From assembly GCA_030538115.1 (NCBI GenBank), contig JAUNUP010000004.1, forward strand, positions 154,683 to 218,682: a stretch of 64,000 nucleotides of DNA, given 5' to 3'. Under the pieces are notes generated by a model. That model worked only from the letters and a program-made list of their open reading frames with translations, was not told the DNA's origin and searched no databases. Below are positions 60,723 through 64,000 of this stretch, piece after piece (within the stretch, counting starts at the first letter, position 1; every line of letters starts with the position of its first letter). Origin of the DNA: Dermatophilus congolensis (GTDB taxonomy: Bacteria > Actinomycetota > Actinomycetes > Actinomycetales > Dermatophilaceae). The translations under genes were made by a program, and so were the position numbers.

Positions 60723-62075
60723 TCACGCCACCCGGTCGGCGTTGCGGGCCACGATCAGGGCGATGAAGCTCACGAGGAACGCGAAGACCATGTATCCGGC
60801 GGCGTAGGTGATGCCGCCGTCGTTCGCAGCGACGAGAGCGGCGGCGATGATCGGCGCGGTGCCGGCGGCGGCGACGCCGTTGAGTTCGCGCGCCACGGCC
60901 ACACCGGAGTAGCGGTACTCGGCCGGGAACAGCCCGGTGAGCAGGGCTCCCTGGGGCGCGGAGGTCGTCATGAGGATGAACCCGAACCCGACCGCGAACA
61001 TCGCGACGATCGCCGCGACGTTGCCGGAGGCGAGCGCCATGAACAGCGGGTACGCGTACAGGGCGCCGACGCCCATGCCGACGATCATCACCTTGCGGGC
61101 GCCGTAGCGGTCGGTGAGCATGCCGCCGGCGGGGGTCATGACCATGCCGAGGAACGAGCCGATGCTCACGAGGATGATCGCCTCGGTGCGGTCCATTCCG
61201 GCGTTGCGGATGAGGAACGACACCGAGAACGTCGCCAGCAGGTAGTAGTTGACGTTGTGGCCGGTGATCGCGAAGAACCCGGTGAGCACCTGCCTCCACG
61301 ACGAACGCAGCAGCGCACCCAGCGGCACGGACTCGTGGCGGCGCTCCTCCTGCTTGTCGAGCACGGCCTGGAATTCGGGGGTCTCGCCCATCTTCTCCCT
61401 GATCCACAGGGCGATGAAGAACAGCACCCCGGAGGCGAGGAACGGCACGCGCCACGCCCAGCCGAGCAGGGTCTCGGTGGGCAGCGAACTGACGGAGAGG
61501 AACGCGAGGGTGGCGAGCAGACCGCCGGCGGGCGGCGCGGCGAGCACGATCGAGGTGTAGAAGCCGCGGCGTTTCGGAGGAGCGAACTCGGCGACGACGG
61601 TCATGGCCCCGGCGAGTTCGGCTCCGGCGCCGAAACCCTGCAGGATCCGCAGCACCACGAGCAGCGCGGGCGCCCAGATGCCCAGCGTCTCTGCGGTGGG
61701 CAGCAGGCCGATGCCGACGGTGGCCAGGCCCATCAGCGCGATCGTGAGCACGAGGGCCGGGCGACGGCCGTAGCGGTCACCGATGTGCGAGATGATCACG
61801 CCGCCGATGGGCCGTGCGATGAACCCGACCGCGAACGTCGCGAACGCCGCCATGTCGCCGGCGCCGCTCAGGCTGTCAGGGAAGAACAGCGGCGTGATGA
61901 TGAGAGCCGCCGCCATGCCGTACAGCGCGTAGTCGAACCACTCGATGATCGTGCCGACCGTGGAGGCGATGAGCGCCCTGCGCGCCCCCGGCGTGAGCCG
62001 ATCGGGATGACGGTCGCCTTCGGAGAGGGCATCGGGGCGGGGCGTTGACGCTGAGGTGTGGGTCTCGGATGACAT
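60723..62075 (-). CDS. MHS family metabolite:proton symporter (MFS)
   Basis: Membrane protein of 450 residues with 12 TM segments. ALIASTVGTIIEWFDYALYG is the MHS TM1 signature; HIGDRYGRRPALVLTIALMG motif A; ILQGFGAGAELAGAMTVVAE and LTDRYGARKVMIVGMGVGAL further MHS marks. Relatives move shikimate, oxoglutarate, proline or dicarboxylates. With the hydroxy-acid dehydrogenase downstream, import of a 2-hydroxy or dicarboxylic acid is likely. The ATG at 62075 is chosen; the open frame runs to 62186 without family sequence. Confidence 0.88.
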   Translation of the reverse strand: MSSETHTSASTPRPDALSEGDRHPDRLTPGARRALIASTVGTIIEWFDYALYGMAAALIITPLFFPDSLSGAGDMAAFATFAVGFIARPIGGVIISHIGDRYGRRPALVLTIALMGLATVGIGLLPTAETLGIWAPALLVVLRILQGFGAGAELAGAMTVVAEFAPPKRRGFYTSIVLAAPPAGGLLATLAFLSVSSLPTETLLGWAWRVPFLASGVLFFIALWIREKMGETPEFQAVLDKQEERRHESVPLGALLRSSWRQVLTGFFAITGHNVNYYLLATFSVSFLIRNAGMDRTEAIILVSIGSFLGMVMTPAGGMLTDRYGARKVMIVGMGVGALYAYPLFMALASGNVAAIVAMFAVGFGFILMTTSAPQGALLTGLFPAEYRYSGVAVARELNGVAAAGTAPIIAAALVAANDGGITYAAGYMVFAFLVSFIALIVARNADRVA

Positions 62076-62499
62076 CGGTGTCGCTTCTGTGGGCGCGGGC
62101 GGCGAGAACGTCGCGTGAACGGTACGTCTCACCCTAGGCACGACATCCGACCCGATATGCGCCCCACGTCGCAGGTCGAGACGCATGTGACGTGCGTCAA
62201 CGTGCAGTTGTCACATCTGGGGGGCACGTGTCTGTGCCGTGGCACTTCTCGACGAAGGTGACATGGAGGGGCACATGTGCCACGGCACCTGCGCCGGGGA
62301 TGGTGCCGTGGCACATGTACTCGTGCGCGTCTCGTTCCAGCGCCTGTGCCACGGCACGGGAGGGAGGTGGCGAGCACATTGTCTGTGCCGTGGCACTTCT
62401 CGACGAAGGTGACATGGAGGGGCACATGTGCCACGGCACGGGAGAGGGAGGAGGCGTCAGCGGGGCCGAGTCTGGGGCGCCGGTCACTGCGAGCGAGGT
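62076..62499. repeat. 424-base intergenic region holding an array of GTGCC/GGCAC hairpins
   Basis: No credible gene. It holds six copies of the 12-mer GTGCCGTGGCAC or its complement, at 62234, 62303, 62346, 62385 and 62428 plus 62277. They form three hairpins, 62234-62288, 62303-62357 and 62385-62439, each with 12-bp arms and a 31-base spacer. The first and third are parts of a 60-bp exact direct repeat (62229-62288 and 62380-62439); the middle one is in opposite orientation with an unrelated spacer. The array lies between the MHS symporter start and the end of the next MFS gene. Confidence 0.85.
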
Positions 62500-63741
62500 T
62501 CAGCGGGTCGGGTCTGGGTCTCCTGCTACTCGGCGGTGGTTGCGGGCGATCCAGCCGATGCCTGCCGCCGGGAGGACGATCAGTAGGCCGGTGAGTGCCA
62601 GGCCACCGAACCCGATGGCCGCGATGATGAGGCCGCCGACCAGTGCCGCAGCCGCTCCTGCGTAGTTCATCAGCGCGTCGGTCGCGCCCTGCAGCGGCAC
62701 CCGTACCTCTCCGGAGTCGACCCCCGCGAGCAGCACCGACGACGAGATGATCGCGGCCGACCAGCCGAGCCCCAGCAGCGTGAGCGCCACCACGACAGCT
62801 GTGAGATGGCCGGGTGCGATGAACGCGACAACCGCTGAAAGCCCGAGCGTGACGAGCCCGATGAGCGCCGTGACCATGGGGCCGAACTTGTCTGCCATCC
62901 ACCCGAACAGCGGGCTGAGCGCGTACATGCCGAGGATGTGCAGGCTGATGACGATGCCCACGACCGACAGTCCGTGGCCGGTGTGCCCGAGGTGCAGCGG
63001 GGTCATCGACATGATCCCGACCATCACCGCATGCGCGCTGACCAGCAGTACCACCGCGAACCGAGCCACTGGATGAGCGGCGGCCCAACGGAGAGCGGCC
63101 GTCGCCGAGATCGCGTTCTTCTGCGGAGCAGCAGCAGGCCCCGCGGGCGAGTCCCGCGCCGGGTGGCGTGTGTACAGCAGCGTCACCGAGAGCGCCGCGA
63201 GCAGAAACCCGGCGAGCGAGAACAGGTACGGTCCTGACAACTCGGGCAGGTTGATTCGCGAACCGAGCGAGGCCCCGGCCGCGCTGAGGTTCGGCCCGGT
63301 GACCGAGCCGATGGTCGTCGCCCAGATGACGATCGACATCACGGTGCCGCGCCGCTCCGGCGTCGCGAGTTCGGAGGCCGCATAGCGCGTCTGGAGGGTG
63401 GTCGCCTGCGCGGCACCGAACAGCAACAGCCCGGCGAGCAGCAGCGGAAAGACACCGAAAGCCGCCGCTATCAGCACGATCGCGGCACCCGCGAACGCGA
63501 TGCCGTACCCGACCGTGAGCGCGCGCCGGCGCCCGGCGTTGGTCGCGAGTCGTGCGAGAGGCACAGCCATGAGCCCGGCGCCCAAGACGCTGAGCGCCTG
63601 GCCCGCTCCTGCCCAGGCGTCGCTGCTCATGCTGGCCACGAGCAGCGAACCAACCGCGATTCCGGAGGCCACGCCGACCCCGCCCAGCACGTTGCTGAGC
63701 ACCAGTGCGCCGATCGAGCGCTGAGACTGTGCTGTCGTCAT
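62500..63741 (-). CDS. MFS transporter
   Basis: Membrane protein of 413 residues with about 12 TM segments. PLARLATNAGRRRALTVGYG is motif A-like; GAAQATTLQTRYAASELATP and GTVMSIVIWATTIGSVTGPN follow; the second half starts HPVARFAVVLLVSAHAVMVG. Subfamily and substrate unknown. A TACCCC-AG-GGGGTA dyad of CsoR/RcnR type stands 28 bases before the ATG at 63741, pointing to metal, sulfide or formaldehyde-type control. Hairpin repeat arrays flank the gene on both sides. Confidence 0.82.
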   Translation of the reverse strand: MTTAQSQRSIGALVLSNVLGGVGVASGIAVGSLLVASMSSDAWAGAGQALSVLGAGLMAVPLARLATNAGRRRALTVGYGIAFAGAAIVLIAAAFGVFPLLLAGLLLFGAAQATTLQTRYAASELATPERRGTVMSIVIWATTIGSVTGPNLSAAGASLGSRINLPELSGPYLFSLAGFLLAALSVTLLYTRHPARDSPAGPAAAPQKNAISATAALRWAAAHPVARFAVVLLVSAHAVMVGIMSMTPLHLGHTGHGLSVVGIVISLHILGMYALSPLFGWMADKFGPMVTALIGLVTLGLSAVVAFIAPGHLTAVVVALTLLGLGWSAAIISSSVLLAGVDSGEVRVPLQGATDALMNYAGAAAALVGGLIIAAIGFGGLALTGLLIVLPAAGIGWIARNHRRVAGDPDPTR

Positions 63742-63768
63742 GAGCACGAGGGTACTTGAGCCGACAAC

Positions 63769-63782
63769 TACCCCAGGGGGTA
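63769..63782. promoter_or_regulatory. CsoR/RcnR-type operator upstream of MFS gene
   Basis: TACCCC-AG-GGGGTA with 6-bp perfect arms, followed by CCCC. G/C tracts ending in TA are the hallmark of operators for the CsoR/RcnR/FrmR (DUF156) family. It lies 28 bases upstream of the start codon, where it could cover the promoter. The regulator gene is not in view. Confidence 0.6.
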
Positions 63783-63841
63783 CCCCGGAAACGTGTTCGC
63801 CACGTTCTGTGCGGCGGTGCCGAGACGCCGCTCGGTCTTCC

Positions 63842-64000
63842 GGCCTCGTCCTGTGGCGTCGTCACCTGGTCGGTGCGGTGCCGTGGCACATGTTCTCTTC
63901 TGTCTGGTCTTCGTCGGTTGGTGCCACGGCACGGGTAGGGGGGCTGGCCTCGTCCTGTGGCGTCGTCACCTGGTCGGTGCGGTGCCGTGGCACATGTTCT
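63842..64000. repeat. Second GTGCC/GGCAC hairpin array, 104-base period, cut by window end
   Basis: The 55 bases 63842-63896 recur exactly at 63946-64000, where the window ends, giving a period of 104. Each unit contains GTGCCGTGGCAC-ATGTTCT (63878 and 63982). In the complete unit GTGCCACGGCAC follows at 63921-63932 after a 31-base spacer, so it is the same hairpin as in the 62.2 kb array. The array clearly continues beyond the window. Confidence 0.85.

Noticed and set aside
62231..62439. CRISPR-like repeat and spacer pattern
   Set aside because: Repeats are 12-base palindromic arms in alternating orientation with 31-base gaps, two of which are identical; no leader and no cas genes. The pattern fits hairpin repeats, not a CRISPR array.
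62229..64000. Integron attC-like cassettes
   Set aside because: The arms lack the GTTRRRY core-site motif and no integrase is visible; cassette-sized open frames are not present between arms.

Overview
This is a 64 kb piece of a GC-rich (about 68-70 percent by impression) actinobacterial chromosome. Codon use, GTG starts, leader spacing and gene content (mycothiol-type arsenate reductase, an ACR3/ArsA arsenic locus, BioQ-type biotin boxes, UdgB, double-domain TetR regulators) suggest a member of the Micrococcales. I cannot name the genus. About 57 protein genes cover most of the window. I see no rRNA, tRNA, CRISPR array, phage or complete insertion sequence.

Layout. 1-4.3 kb: the C-terminus of helicase HrpB, a glycosyltransferase with an unusually long inter-lobe linker, a DUF1697 protein, and a divergent redox pair (F420-reductase-like protein and LLM flavin oxidoreductase) around a MarR-like operator. 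4.3-14.8 kb: DUF4112 protein, 14-TM MFS exporter, GH3 glycosidase, quinone reductase, LacI regulator, GNAT, fatty acyl-CoA ligase, enoyl-CoA hydratase. 15-21 kb: UdgB, serine-type transporter divergent from a LysR regulator, a VTT membrane protein overlapping a glycosyltransferase, and a VapBC toxin-antitoxin pair. 21-26 kb: a second GH3 enzyme and a Tat-exported metallophosphoesterase. 26-30.8 kb: the 5-oxoproline cluster (NRAMP-like carrier, PxpA, fused PxpB-PxpC, DUF1445), with the same gene content as Bacillus subtilis ycsG-ycsF-ycsI-kipI-kipA. 30.8-42 kb: aldo/keto reductase, double TetR, serine dehydratase, SdpI, SixA, a Pth2-like protein, a lipoprotein serpin, two hydrolases, TetR, VOC, and an L7/L12-CTD protein. 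42-46 kb: arsenic resistance (arsR, arsC and acr3 on minus; arsA on plus). 46-64 kb: mixed metabolism, including a TreS-type glucosyltransferase, DoxX, a 1016-residue MFS exporter with a giant external loop, bioB behind two BioQ-type boxes, an S66/MccF-like peptidase, an FMN hydroxy-acid dehydrogenase with an MHS symporter, and a last MFS protein behind a CsoR-type dyad.

The most unusual signal is non-coding. A family of intergenic hairpins has 12-bp arms (consensus GTGCCGTGGCAC / GTGCCACGGCAC), a spacer of 30-32 nt, and always ATGT directly after one arm. Four complete copies and one copy cut by the window edge lie in two arrays (62.2-62.4 and 63.8-64.0 kb). Two diverged copies lie upstream of a TetR gene (57.5 kb) and of udgB (14.9 kb). 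A second repeat type, a 91-nt palindromic element centred on CCTAGG, occurs about 15 nt after the stop codons of two unrelated genes (25.8 and 59.0 kb). There are also a 21-bp perfect inverted repeat (21.1 kb) and 65-bp tandem repeats (38.5 kb).

Genes likely to work together: the pxp cluster (uptake and cleavage of 5-oxoproline to glutamate); the acr3/arsC/arsR and arsA genes (arsenate reduction and arsenite export); vapB with vapC; the hydroxy-acid dehydrogenase with its upstream symporter; and perhaps the serine transporter with sdaA, although these lie 16 kb apart.
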